A stretch of 64,000 bases of DNA from Ryuthela nishihirai (lineage: Eukaryota; Arthropoda; Arachnida; Araneae; Heptathelidae). The stretch covers positions 83,614,501 through 83,678,500 of the forward strand of contig JAWZYU010000011.1 in NCBI GenBank assembly GCA_038380435.1. The letters run 5' to 3'. Each line of letters opens with the position of its first letter. Position 1 is the stretch's first letter. The notes beneath the pieces were generated by a model. The model had not been told where the DNA came from, searched no databases, and worked only from the letters and a program-made list of their open reading frames with translations. Below are positions 44,053 to 55,367 of this stretch, in pieces. The translations under genes were made by a program, and so were the position numbers.

Positions 44053-44217
44053 TAGTGGCATAGAGGCAAAGTCATTAAATCGTTTTTTAATTTTTATAGT
44101 GCACGAACATTAGAAACTGTTTTATTAATCTTTGTTATCAACGATTTACAAATAAAACATGTTTAGTGTGGAAAGGCGAAAAATTGAACTGTAAAACTTT
44201 TTTTTTATCTTACTTTA

Positions 44218-44243
44218 GCTGCTTGAGGGGGTATTTATTTTTT
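44218..44243 (+). mobile_element. SINE1 3'-terminal stub
   Basis: Only GCTGCTTGAGGGGGTATTTA and the start of the T-rich tail are present: an extremely truncated SINE1 copy of about 26 bp. Confidence 0.6.
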
Positions 44244-44799
44244 ATTTTTAAAGAGGAAATGATTTGAGTTTGTTTGGCTTGATTAAAGATCGAGTTGGGG
44301 GATAATTAAATGCCGGATGATGCAAATTGAGCGCCGTGAACTGTCGTTTCATCATCACTATCATCCACACCGATATAGTGGTAGAGGGGGCAGGCTGAGC
44401 GCCAGAGGGTCTTGCTCTACCTCGAACGTGAACGGTAAAGAAGAGAATTTCGATCTTCTGTCTGAGCGCAAAAGAACAAAATGGCATTGAAAAGCATCGC
44501 ATCATATGGGATGACAAGATGGCAGCTGTGGCGCGATATTCAAATCGAAGCGTTACTCTGACCAAGCGACAGACGTAAACGACGTAAGGACGGAAATGAG
44601 CTATATCGCTCTCTTCAAGATGTCGACGACATAAGGGCCAAACGACATAACTGATGCGCAGAGCAAAATTTCAATGAATCAAGTCGAGTGCGCAACCAAG
44701 AGGACAGGGAGGTTACGATGTAGGGCTTAAATACCGTGCATTTTCTAAGAAAGTTACACACTTAAAGCATGATAACTCCCTCTCCTTCCACCCCATTGA
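44244..44799. other. Spacer, nothing firm
   Basis: Moderately CpG-rich at 44380-44620. The minus-strand frame 44565-44248 (105 codons) is not recognised. Confidence 0.4.
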
Positions 44800-45412
44800 C
44801 ATCATCATCATCATTATCATCATCATCCTCAAGCAGCCATGGGCTACGGAGGTCCAACCAGACCGTGCAATTTAGTTCTCCAAGCAAGTCTGTCCTGAAC
44901 TACATCTCCTGCATCTGGCCACTGCACACCAATTCTAACAAGGTCCTGTTTGACATTGTCTGCCCAACGCATCCTAGGTCTCCCCTTCTTTCTGAGGCCT
45001 TTAGGCACACTGTTCATAACCCTATTCGCCAATCTATAATTATTCATACGGGCAACATGGCCAAACCAGCGGAGTCTCCCTCTGCACCAGGAGGTTGCAA
45101 ACTCCTTTGCCTAACCTCATCATTAGTTACAAAGTTGAACTACGTAATACCCAAGATACTGCGTAAGCATCTAGAATCAAAAGCATCTAGTTTCCTGTTA
45201 TCTTGTTTACAAAGTGTCCAAGTTTCACTACCATAACTAACCCTAGAAAGAACCAAACTATTATACAGTCTAATTTTAGTCTTTAGGTGTATACGCCTAT
45301 TTCTCCACACTCTCCATAGATTCTTAAAAGTCCCGGCAGCAATCCCCTATTCGTCTGTTAATCTCATGCCGCACATCACCATTATCTCTTACATAGCTCC
45401 CAAGATAATTAC
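44800..45412 (-). mobile_element. LINE copy G, 5'-truncated, inverted
   Basis: Minus strand. The copy begins in the LGSYV region (TAATTATCTTGGGAGCTATG) and runs through GETWTLC-like and RSILGITY sequence to NNYRLANRVMNSVPKGLRKK, ending LVGPP and then CATGGCTGCTTGAGGATGATG with an (ATG)n tail that reaches about 44800. It lies head to head with copy C. The frame is broken between about 45050 and 45230. Confidence 0.9.
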
Positions 45413-45423
45413 TTACTTATTAA

Positions 45424-46425
45424 TATTTGGAGATGAAAGCTCTCTATAATAACACTGAGTCATGTGTGAGAGTTGGTAAGTCTTGTAGCAATTGGTTTAG
45501 CATTACTTCTGGTGTTCGACAAGGGTGCATTTTGTCTCCTTTTCTCTTTAGCTTGGTTATTGATTATGTTATGCGAAATTCACTTCAAGGGAAAGATTTT
45601 GGCCTTAAATGGACTGGAAGATTATGCTGATGATTTAGCCCTTTTGGCAAATGATGTTGATGAGATGAACTCTTTCATTCGAGCTGTTGATGAGACTGGT
45701 AGTAGAGTAGGTTTGGTTATAAACAGAGAGAAAACTAAAGTGATGAAAATTGGTCAGGCAGGCTGTGATTCAGTTAATCTGAATGGTTGCATTCTTGAGC
45801 AGGTGTCACAGTTTAATTACCTTGGGAGCTATGTAACAGATAATGGTGATGTGCGGCATGAGATTAACAGATGAATAGGGATTGCTGCCGGGACTTTTAA
45901 GAATCTAAGGAGAGTGTGGAGAAATAGGCGTATACACCTAAAGACTAAAATTAGACACTAAAATAGTTTGGTTCTTTCTAGGGTTAGTTATGGTAGTGAA
46001 ACTTGGACGCTGTGTAAACAAGATAACAGGAAACTAGATGCTTTTGATTCTAGGTGCTTACGCAGTATCTTGGGTATTAGATGGTTTAAATTTGTAACTA
46101 ATAATGAGGTTAGGCAAAGGAGTCTGCAACCTCCTTTAAGCAGCATATTGTGCAGAGAGAGACTCCGCTGGTTTGGCTCTGTTGCCCGTATGGATAATTA
46201 TAGATTAGCGAATAGGGTTATGAACAGTGTGCCTAGAGGCCTCAGAAGGAGGGGGAGACCTAGGATGCGGTGGGCAGACAATGTCAAACACGACCTTGTT
46301 AAAATTGGTGTACAGTGGCCGGATGCAGCAGATGTAGCTCAGGACAGATATGCTTGGAGAATTAAACTGCACGGTCTGGTTGGACCTCCGTAGCCCATGG
46401 CTGCTTGAGGATGATGATGATGATG
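45424..46425 (+). mobile_element. LINE copy C, 5'-truncated
   Basis: The copy starts at [15 protein letters not shown] in the RT and ends CATGGCTGCTTGAGG(ATG)n. It is one of the best-preserved 3' ends. It is separated from the inverted copy G by only about 12 bp. Confidence 0.9.
45427..46393 (+). pseudogene. LINE C RT C-terminal half and C-terminal domain
   Basis: [20 protein letters not shown] is intact. A deletion of about 28 nt before motif C joins WTG to EDYADDLALLANDVD in a new frame, with YADD kept. A TGA at about 45874 replaces the Arg codon after HEINR. Frame 45968-46393 then carries VLSRVSYGSETWTLCKQDNR, LRWFGSVARMDNYRLANRV and LVGPP without a break. Confidence 0.85.
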
Positions 46426-48322
46426 GTATAAAAATCTGTCATATTGCCAATATTTGGAAATTTTTACCCGTTGAAAGGTTTTATAGGTCGAAAGCATTTC
46501 GCAGCGAAAAAAAAAAACCCCGCTGTATTTAGTCGACGGAGCTATGCACTGCTTAAACGATATCGTGTTGAAATATATTATTAACTCTCTTATAGATCAT
46601 ATGTTAAACACATTTTATGTTTCCATATATAATGTTGCTATTAAATGTTCACACATAAGTACCCTTCTTTGGCAAAATAAAAAGTTGGCAACACAGTTCA
46701 AATGCATATTGTCAGGAAAGTTTAGGCTTTTTGAGCCTGCCACAGCCAAATAAAGATATTCGCTAACTAACAAGATCTTCGACTATTAGTTATTTTGGTA
46801 GAATCAGCCAATCAAATGTCACGAGCCACTACCTGGCTACTGCAGTTCAGCGCTATTGTAACTGACATGCGCATTTGTGTTATCGCTACAATAGATATTG
46901 CAAAGATTCTGGGTGGGGGTTGTAAACGTTAAAAGGGCCGACGTAGCCCTGATTCGCAAAGTAAATGCTGTGATTGTCTACGTAACACGGCAAATAATGA
47001 TTTCAAAACGAATATAAAAATGATTCATGTTGATTTATATATGACAAATAATGAATATTAATTTGAAATTCCTTTATTATTTTTTGTGATTACCGAGTTG
47101 CTGTTGGTTGTCCGTAGCTCTGCCACACCCACGAGTGCTATTCACTGAAGGATTGGGCTCTTCTGATTCTGTGGACTTAAGAAATCTATTCTTCCTTCTT
47201 ACAAGGGTCGGCCACTTCGGATTTGGATGCCAGGACAGGAATCAAATGTCGTTTCTTGTAACTCTGGGATTCGTAGCTCTCAGGAATATCTATTTTTATT
47301 CAGGCAGCAGATTATAGTTTGCTCTTCCATTGAGATGATGTCGGCTGCGCCAGTTTGTGGGTACTCTCCAACTTTATGCTCGATTCGATTCATCCCAACA
47401 TTAATCTCACGAACTGCTCCAATGAAACGTTCTTAGTCATGCCAATAATTTTCATGGAATTAAATGCCGATGTAGTTTTTATATAACAAACAAAATTTTA
47501 TTACTAAGGAAGACAATACGACGCTAAACATTTTTATATTCATATTTCCACTCTCCAACACCAGAGGCAAATGCTCGACAGCAAGTCGCAGAGCGTAAAC
47601 CAAATGCTCAATGATAAGGGTAATGACTGAATCACGATTGAATGAATACAAAACGATGTTGCTGATAGAGAGAGCATGTTAGGGCTTATGCAGTTCCAGG
47701 TCAAACCATCCATATCTGCTTCACCGCATAACTTTCTGCGTGATAAATTAAAATAAAAGAATAAGTCGGCTGCGAAGCCGAGACAGAGACTGCCGCTTTT
47801 GAACTAATTTTCTTGCGCTCATAATTTTTCTGGGAAGTGGATGTCGGGGGAGGGGGGGGGGGTACCGGAGAAGATTCTTGAATCTGGTCTGTATTCATCG
47901 GTGTATAGCTAAATAGTCACTGGAAGGAGAGCTATGCACCAATCCCCTCTGATGATGCATGAAACCAGCAAGGCCTGGAACTTAATGTCCGACCCCGCCT
48001 TCTCGTGGTGCAGGCCGTTAGTACCTTTCAAAAGAGATACTCTCTTGAGGAAGTGAACAGAAGAGGAGGACTGCCAGATCAATGTGGCCTACTGATCAGG
48101 ACAACTATGTCTACTTTTCTTTTTTTTCACCATACAGGTCAACCACACAGCCAAAGTTGTTATTGACCTTATAAACTTACTGGACTGAAATAAGTCTCTG
48201 AGCTTGAATTATGGATCCTGAATTTGTTGCACTGATGGGCATGTGTGGAGAGAGAATCTTCCGCTGTTTTTTCACTTTGTGGGTTAACTGCTAATTTTCT
48301 TTGATATATTATTGATTTCTTT
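46426..48322. other. Spacer, nothing recognised
   Basis: No gene recognised on either strand. An AATAAA at 46751 follows a 69-codon frame (46544-46753) of unknown meaning. G-run at about 47852-47861. Confidence 0.4.
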
Positions 48323-48985
48323 GAATACTCATATTTCAGGAGGTGTAAGGATTTTTCTTCAACACGTTCGAATATTTTTTTGAGCATGACTGTCTTACGT
48401 TACGTTTCCTGTCAGATGTCTCGTAACGAACATAACGTGTGTGTTTTTTGCTAATACAGAAGAGGACATACAACCGCGAATATTTCAAACTTAGAATAAC
48501 ACAACATCTTGATGCGTTAAGAACGAAGCGGAGGGATACTAACATCTAAACCATGACCTGAAATGGTCGAAATCCTTGTTGTTTCGCGCAAGGGGGGTGA
48601 AGGATGTTAAAACATGTAATAATCTGAAAAGGGAAATCCAGTTGTTTCAAAAAAGAGGACCTTTTATGGTACAAGGATTTTTTCAGGAGTATTACGTTTT
48701 ATCACCCTTCGCCCCCCTTGCGCGAAACAACAGGATTTCGATCATTTCAGGTCATGGTTCAGTTGTTAGTATCCCTCCGCTTCGTTCTTAACGCATCAGG
48801 ATGTTGTGTTATTCTAAGTTTGAAATATTCTCGGTTGTATGTCCTCTTCTGTATTAGCAAAAAACACACACGTTTTGTTCGTTACGAGACATCTGACAGG
48901 AAACGTAACGTAAGACAGTCATGCTCAAAAAAATATTCGAACGTGTTGAAGAAAAATCCTTACACCTCCTGAAATATGAGTATTC
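48323..48985. repeat. Long foldback: about 305-bp inverted arms
   Basis: The left arm starts GAATACTCATATTTCAGGAG at 48323 and the right arm ends CTCCTGAAATATGAGTATTC at 48985. The arms stay highly similar inward to about 48630 and 48678, leaving a loop of about 45-50 bp. The same open frame appears on opposite strands (48545-48336 and 48718-48972), as expected from a palindrome and not from two genes. It is probably a foldback/MITE-type element; no target duplication was seen. Confidence 0.9.
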
Positions 48986-49084
48986 GAGTTAAGATCTGGG
49001 ATGAAATATTTTGCATAACCACTAGTCTCGTTTTAAATTGTTAGCGTCTTCTGTAGCAAGCAAGTGTCCGTAAGACAATATGTT

Positions 49085-49500
49085 TATTCTTGCATGTGAA
49101 CAAACACACACGCACACATGCGATGATATATAAACATAAAGATGAAACACACAGACACTTTAACACCCATACACAGAGAGAGAGAGAAACAAACATGAAG
49201 ACGTATACACATACAGAGAAACGACTATGTCCACACAGACATCTTAACGCACACGCACGAAAACATATACATATAGAGAAACAAACATATTAACATACAT
49301 TAACATACACACACTCACATACGCACACATACACGATTCACTGAAACACACACTGAGAGAGAAACAAACATGAAGACAACAGTTACATCTTGACATATAT
49401 GCACACACCTACACGTACACATTTCGTAGAAACATACATATTTACACATAGACACAAACACACACACACACAGAGAAACAGACATATAGACAGACATACG
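49085..49500. repeat. CA/GA-rich low-complexity block
   Basis: Cryptic repeats of ACACACA, AGAGAGAGA and AACATACACA. Open frames here are composition artefacts. Confidence 0.85.
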
Positions 49501-49931
49501 CACAAAACAATGTGCTTTACTGTAATGCGGTGTCCTGTGAACTAAAGAATCTTTCTCAAACCCAAACAGTATAACTTTCATGTAAGTTCTGATATCAAAG
49601 ATGGTGTGCTTTCCTGCAGTGCAGCACCCCCATGGGCTAAAAATCTTTCTCAAACCCGGTCATAGCGTGTTTTTTCACAGATGTGTTCCATTGGTAGTGA
49701 TCGTTATCTCTATAGATTTAAATGTGAAGCATAGAGTGCGTATCTCTTTGTATGAAATCGCTTATAATGAGACAATATTTCCTTTAAAAGTTAGAAGTTA
49801 TTACCATGAACTAAAAAAGTGGTGATGTATACACTATCTGATCATTAAAATCAAACTTTAGCAAGTTAATATATCGTTCTCTAGCTAGCGAGTCCGAAAT
49901 TAGCGTGTCTTTGCTTTAAAACACAAATACG

Positions 49932-50105
49932 CCTTCACGCAGCTAATTGTCGTAACAGTTACAGGATTTTTTCATACGACCCCGTAGAAGTGGTGAGAGG
50001 ATGTCGGGATCTTGGCAGGAAAACAACACAAACGTTCATGTCTTACTATGGATCTCAAACCTTGGCTTTGTTAGATCAGAAGTAACTAACCTGCTGTCTA
50101 TGAGA
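49932..50105 (-). mobile_element. SINE1 copy, old and degraded
   Basis: Minus orientation. Blocks in family order are CAGCTAATTGTCGTAACAG, GAGAGGATGTCGGGATCTTG, GCAGGAAAACAACACAAACG, TTCATGTCTTACTATGGATC and a decayed head. About 70-75% similar to other copies by eye. Confidence 0.65.
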
Positions 50106-50229
50106 TAGATTTAAATCTGTTGGCCATCATAACTTATAGCTGTATCGGAGGTAAAGTACTGTCCATTTCAGGCTATTGTGAGATTTTCAACGTAAAGAAT
50201 TAGCAGATATATGGAAAAAATAATAATCT

Positions 50230-50660
50230 GACTCAGATGCTTGCAATTTTACCTTTTTCGGCAAATGGTGCTATGAAAGTAAATATACACATAGGTGGTA
50301 GATGTATCAGTGTTTGAGATAGGGGTAGTGTATGAGAGAAAGCAAAGAATACGTAATGAGAAACATGCATCTGAAGAGTTAGATTATCTCTATGACAGTG
50401 AAACAAACTTGCAATCAGTTTTGCATTCTAAATGCTTACACAACATGTGAAAGAGATAGGTAGTTTGTCGGTGTAATGATAAGATATTAACGTCTGATGC
50501 CTAGTATCTTTTGTAGATAGACACTTTGATTAACGAATGTCAGAAAAAGGGAAAGTCCTTGATTGAATGTGTAAAACATCCCTTGTGATCCTGACAGAAT
50601 TAGACATCTACAGCAGAATGAACTCAGAAGAGTGTATGGAGAATTAAATTTTTACAGAGG
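50230..50660 (+). mobile_element. LINE remnant (copy I), very degraded
   Basis: Blocks in LINE C-terminal order can be traced: GACAGTGAAACAAACTTGC, TTTTGCATTCTAAATGCTTA (for DAFDSRCLR), CAGAAAAAGGGAAAGTCC (for RKKGRP) and TATGGAGAATTAAATTTTTA (for AWRIKLHG). Not readable as protein. Confidence 0.35.
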
Positions 50661-50669
50661 TCTATTCAT

Positions 50670-51183
50670 CTTTGACAGTTAAATGAATCATTTCTCAAGC
50701 ATCGAGGTTTCTCAATTTATGATAGTATAGAGAAAACAGGTGTGGAAGTCAATCCCTGTCTATATTAATGTTGTCAACCCTCAAGCTCAGTACATTACGT
50801 TTCACATATTTTTATCAATCAGATCAGTCCATTCACGGTTTTAATGACTTTTTATTTCAAATCTTTATTGTCTATGGGAAATGCATGAACCAGGTTTGTT
50901 TTTACCAAAGTGCATGGTCATATCGCCCCCTGCACCATTTTTTGCATCGAAGTCACCAGCGAACTGTTCCACAGAAACGGTGCATTATCGTGGTTGGAAA
51001 AAAATAAAAGTTGAAACTTAAGTGATAACTACTCCGAATGTCATTTGAAAATTCGTGGATGTTAACGCTACCACCTAAACAAACGACGCAGGGGAATAAT
51101 GCTTTTCGTATTACTTTAGATCACACTGGGATTTTTACACATTTTGCGAAACTGGTATTAAGTTTTTATGCTGAATTATACGT
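50670..51183. other. Spacer, nothing recognised
   Basis: No recognisable feature. Confidence 0.5.
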
Positions 51184-51347
51184 CACAATTTCTTATGAGG
51201 ATAAAGAGTGCCAGTTAACAATTTTCTGTATGTTCCCTTTCTAATGTACGAGGTCAAACCATATTCACAATTTCTTATGAGGATAAAGAGTGCCAGTTAA
51301 CAATTTTCTGTATGTTCCCTTTCTAATGTACGAGGTCAAACCATATT
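51184..51347. repeat. Perfect 82-bp tandem duplication
   Basis: Units 51184-51265 and 51266-51347, both starting CACAATTTCTTATGAGGATA and ending CAAACCATATT, appear identical. A recent duplication or an assembly artefact. Confidence 0.95.
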
Positions 51348-51528
51348 CTCCCTGTAACCATATTTTCTTCAATTGTGATGAACAGTATAAGATGACCTTG
51401 AACTTGTAAAATCAGCTGACCGCTTGGAGTTTCAAAAACCGCTGTGTACATCCAAAAGATCCGAAGGCCGCATACATGGAGCCCCCGTTGACCTGATAAA
51501 ATGCAGCATTTAGACAGGAAACATTAAT

Positions 51529-51906
51529 TATTTAACTTTGTTCAAAAGATCTTTGAGGAAGATAAAGGCACGGAGCGGTTCTCACGAGTAAAGGATGAGT
51601 AGCATATATTTCGCATCGACTTATCAGCTTCCCATAGGTCAGAGCTAGTGGCGTGGGCGAGTGGTCCATGACCTTTGTACGTCACCAGCTGGCCAGCTTG
51701 TTGCTGTGATGTGTCATTTCAGCAGATCACGTGAATCGGCAGAAGAATCCCTTAATTTGAATTGCTGCATTTCGTCATGTCATTATTTAACTTTCTCATT
51801 AGGGCACCCTCGAGGAAGATAAAGCACTGAGCGGTTCTCACAAGAAATTAGACATGTTTCATTTATCAGCTTTCCATAGGTCAGCACTTGAGTTGACCCA
51901 TGACAT
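51529..51906. repeat. Degenerate direct repeat, about 254-bp spacing
   Basis: The series TTATTTAACTTT, GAGGAAGATAAAG, GAGCGGTTCTCAC, TTATCAGCTT(T/C)CCATAGGTCAG and CCATGACNTTT occurs in order twice (51529-51676 and 51783-51906). Confidence 0.7.
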
Positions 51907-51909
51907 TTT

Positions 51910-53269
51910 ATCACCGGGAGCGCCGCCTGTGTGGATGTCTCCCTGCATTTCTTTACAATCACTGTGAATTCTCGAGATGTGCCTGCGTTTGTGAAAAGGT
52001 CTTATTCGGGTTGACTATTAAGCACACAATTCACCTTTCTGTCTCGTGGTTGGGGGGCTGCTGCACATGTGGGTGTGGGAATTCTTCGCTGATCGAACCG
52101 TTCGCGATCATTAAGTCTTTTGCATGAAAGGTATATCATTGGCGCTTTTCAGCACAAGGGAAAAATTCGTTTTCACCGGTGTGACTGAACAGTAATAAGT
52201 ATCCAAAGCTCATTGGTGAGGTTTGTACTTTTTTAGTTAGGTGGGTTTTTATGTTGCACCGAAGCTTTCTCATTTCGATGGATTAGCTCAGGTATGATGA
52301 GAAGGGTACGTTCGAGTGAGACTTATGTATTATTTTTTATAGTAGGTTAGTGTATTTGACTCTTGTCCCCTATTAACGCGCATTCGTATTGGAACTAAAA
52401 TTTTTTTCGCAAGCGGAAACGTATGAATTCTATTTTTAGCATGGCTTACTTTCTGTAACAATCTTCCGCGTAGTCTTTACAGAATTTACCCAATGAAAAC
52501 AACTGACCTTGTAAAGTTTGTAGCTGATGTCGCAATGCGAATTTCATTAGTGTCTTCACGTTCGTCGATAAAAGGAGGAAGAGACGATTTTTACAAACTG
52601 TGAGAACGTTTGTAGATTAATGATTACTCCCATAGCTGATTTTTCTTCGAGTAGCATTACTTCCAATGCATCATGTACTGAGGATACACCGGTAATAAGT
52701 ATTTTTAAACCATGTCGCGTAATGGATATACTTATGGAGAGTAATGAATTGAGACAAACGTAAAACCAGTTTTCCAAGACGTCCTGACGCGGAAGCACAG
52801 ATATCTGATGACATCACCCCATTGGAGACTAATACGCTCAACTCTTGAGGTTTAGGGCTCATAATTTCAAAAGTCTACATGGGGTACATTGAAACGCTGA
52901 CCTATCATAAAGGATAGAATTGGGAATGGGGAGAACCGTCTCTGGACTTGTAAAAAGTTAGGGTTCTAAAGCAGCGGTCAAGGCTGCGAGTGGGTTTTCA
53001 TGTTGTAAGACCCGACATGAAAGCAGTGCAGATCCAAGATTCATCCGTCAATAAAACGTGGTCCGTACCAAACACTGGGGACTTTTAGGACCTTCAATGT
53101 TTCTCATCATGACGAATAAAATCAGATTTTTTTTCCTTTTATTAATTTTTCACTCAATAGCATTTTTTTATTTTCTGTGGGACAGTTACTGCGGGATAGT
53201 CCTTATTCTAGTGAAGGTCGAACTCGCAAAATACAGGGACCTTGTTCAAGGATTGCATCAACCATTCAG
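51910..53269. other. Unassigned; possibly interior of the second Polinton
   Basis: Minus-strand frames at 52862-52671 and 52798-52556 overlap in different frames and may be one broken gene; I could not match them to a Polinton protein. Nothing firm. Confidence 0.3.
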
Positions 53270-53990
53270 TGAGGGGTTGCACCCAAAGTTTAGCTGGACT
53301 TGGCAAATTTCAGATGAACATGGACACCAAGGTAGTGGGTTCAAATCACTGCATCGAGAAGGAATTTTTTTTTTAAATACAGGACGTTGGATGACACCGA
53401 TTAAATGTGCCTAGAGAAAACTGATTTACCACATGAAGGGTCGGCCAGGAGGTTTTAATGATGAGGGGCGGTGTTTTTGATAAGTGTTTAATTACTAAGG
53501 AATAAAAATTGGTAATACAGGGAATATACAACTTTGGGAGTTGATTTTATGTGAATGACTACTACCGAAAGTTTTGCAATTATTTAGAGACTTGCATTAG
53601 GCATTCTGAGTGTCACCATTCAAAAAGAGTTTAGTAGACTTGTAAAAGGATAGAAACCAAGGGAGTTTGTGATGAGTTTTTTAAATACAGGAGATGTACT
53701 AAAATGCGCATTGGATGCCACCGATTAAATTTTTAATGAGGGGAGGAGACAATTTTGATAAGTGTTTAATTAATAAGGAATAAATACATAGAATGTACAA
53801 CTTTGGGAGTTGATTTTATGTGAGGAGCTGCTTTTGCAATTATTTAGAGACTTGCATCATCCCTTTCTGCACGAGGTTGCCACCCAAAGTTTTGCAATTA
53901 TTCTGAGGCTTGCATGAACCGATCGTTGCCATCCCAAAGTTTAGTTGGACTTGGAAAACGAACATGGATACGGTGGGAGTTTGTGAAGTT
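53270..53990. repeat. Degenerate direct repeats next to the second Polinton end
   Basis: The phrases AAGTGTTTAATTA.TAAGGAATAAA, TACAACTTTGGGAGTTGATTTTATGTGA and GCAATTATTTAGAGACTTGCAT occur twice with a spacing of about 270 bp (53483/53759, 53530/53800, 53577/53836). The phrase CCCAAAGTTTAG.TGGACTTGG occurs near 53282 and 53933. Confidence 0.75.
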
Positions 53991-54493
53991 TAATAAAGGG
54001 GGTGTTTAATAAAGGGGAGGGAATTTTAATAAAGGGGGTAGAACTTTTGATAACGGGTTTTTTAATGAGGAGGGAGTCTGGGAATAATTACGACTAAAAT
54101 AGAGGGTTTTTCTAAGAATATTACTCCTCATAGTCACTAGATGGCGCCAGGGGTTAAAAGGGGGGGGGGGGGAAGGACGGGGTTTTTTAATAAAGGGGAG
54201 TCAAAAATCGGGATATTAGAGTTAAAATTGGGTTTTTCTAAGTACTCATCATAGTCACCAGATGGCGCCAGGGGTTAAAGGGGGGAAGGAAGGGGTTTTT
54301 AATAAGAGGTTCTTTAATAAGGGGATTAATTAATTTTTAATTTATTATTAATTATGAATTATTAATTATGAATATTCATAAGGGGCGTGGTCAGTTATGA
54401 ATATTAACAAAGGGACGTGGTGGGATGTGGGCGTGATCGGTGACGTCATAGGGGAAAGCACTAGTGGGGGTCCCAAGTTGGCAGGACACTACT
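53990..54493. mobile_element. Second Polinton-type terminus (older)
   Basis: This has the same series as 4680-5208: AATAAAGGGG phrases, two tandem units with GGGTTTTTCTAAG...AGATGGCGCCAGGGGTTAAA (54138 and 54259), the TAATTATTAATTATGAAT block, GGGGCGTGG (54382), TGACGTCATAGGGGA (54441) and the end ...CACTACT at 54493. Orientation is the same as the first element. LINE sequence follows at once. Its left end and genes were not found. Confidence 0.7.
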
Positions 54494-54886
54494 AACAGGA
54501 AACTTGATGCTTTTGAGTCTAGATGCTTACGCTGCATCTTGGGCATTAGGTGGTTCAACATTGTAAGCAATGATGAGGTTAGGCAAAGGAGTCGGCAACC
54601 TCCTTTAAGCAGCATATTGTTCAAAGAAATACTCCGTTGGTTTGACCATGTTGCCTGTATGAATAATTATAGATTGGTGAATAGGGTTATGAACAGTGTG
54701 CCTAAAGGCCTTCTGAAAGAGGTAGAGACATAGAATGCTGTGGGCAGACAATGTCAAACAGGACCTTGATAGAATTGGTGTGCAGTGGCCGGAGGACCTC
54801 AGGACACATATTCTTGGAGAACTAAATTTTATGGTTTGGTTGGACCTTCGTAGCCCGTGGCTGCTTGAGGATGATGATGATTTCTG
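54494..54886 (+). mobile_element. LINE copy D, interrupted by the Polinton end
   Basis: Begins AACAGGAAACTTGATGCTTT (NRKLDAFESRCL), directly after the Polinton terminus, and continues through LRCILGIRWFNIVSNDEVRQ and NNYRLVNRVMNSVPKGL to CGTGGCTGCTTGAGG(ATG)n. A frame change lies near 54730. The 5' part of this copy is not in the neighbourhood. Confidence 0.85.
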
Positions 54887-55058
54887 CACATACTGTCTTG
54901 TATGTAGAGTGGTACCAACTCTTAGACTGAGAGCCTTATTGGCTGAAATGAAAGCATCACTATGGCTGTTTCATCGTATATCTGCCTAGGGCTACTATAA
55001 CCTCTTAATCCGCTCACATGCGCATCAAAGCTTCCGGATTACCAGGTATTTCGCAGTC

Positions 55059-55367
55059 TTGGTCTGCAGCGTTGGCTCCATGGCTTTGGATTCGATGCTG
55101 TTGGAATCTGGATGTGATCCTGGCATAACTGAAAAAGTGAAGAAGACACAATGTGTTGTCTGGTTTGTGGAGACAAAGTCTGCTATTTTTGCGCAACATT
55201 TATTGAAGAACATGTTTCATAAAGAGCCACCTGGAAGAAATCAGATTTATGCGTGGCATAAGCAATTTTCGGAACTCGGCTGTTTGTGCGAAAAGCAACA
55301 GTGGGTAAGTGAGGAGACAGTTGAGCGATTTGCACAACTGCTGCACTTACTGATGCTGCGTATTTAA
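55059..55367 (+). pseudogene. Mariner-type transposase N-terminal HTH region
   Basis: The frame holds KKTQCVVWFVETKSAIFAQH, PPGRNQIYAWHKQFSELGCL and WVSEETVERF. This is the DNA-binding helix-turn-helix domain found at the start of many arthropod mariner-type transposases. The frame opens at 55059, but the family-like part begins at about 55130. It ends at a stop at 55367, and the catalytic domain is in other frames. Confidence 0.75.

Noticed and set aside
44769..45236. Serine-rich 155-codon plus-strand frame
   Set aside because: Antisense of LINE copy G; the serine run is the (ATC)n tail.
48336..48972. Two near-identical proteins on opposite strands
   Set aside because: They are the two arms of a palindrome; no homology or codon signal beyond that.
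49090..49653. His/Thr-rich and Val/Cys-rich frames on both strands
   Set aside because: Products of CA/GA-rich low-complexity DNA.
52556..52862. PC4-like remnant of the second Polinton
   Set aside because: A weak GVIINLQTFSQFV resemblance only; it lacks the Pro-Thr and Trp positions.
53058..53414. 118-codon frame with a hydrophobic stretch
   Set aside because: Lies partly in degenerate repeats near the second Polinton end; no homology or promoter signal seen.
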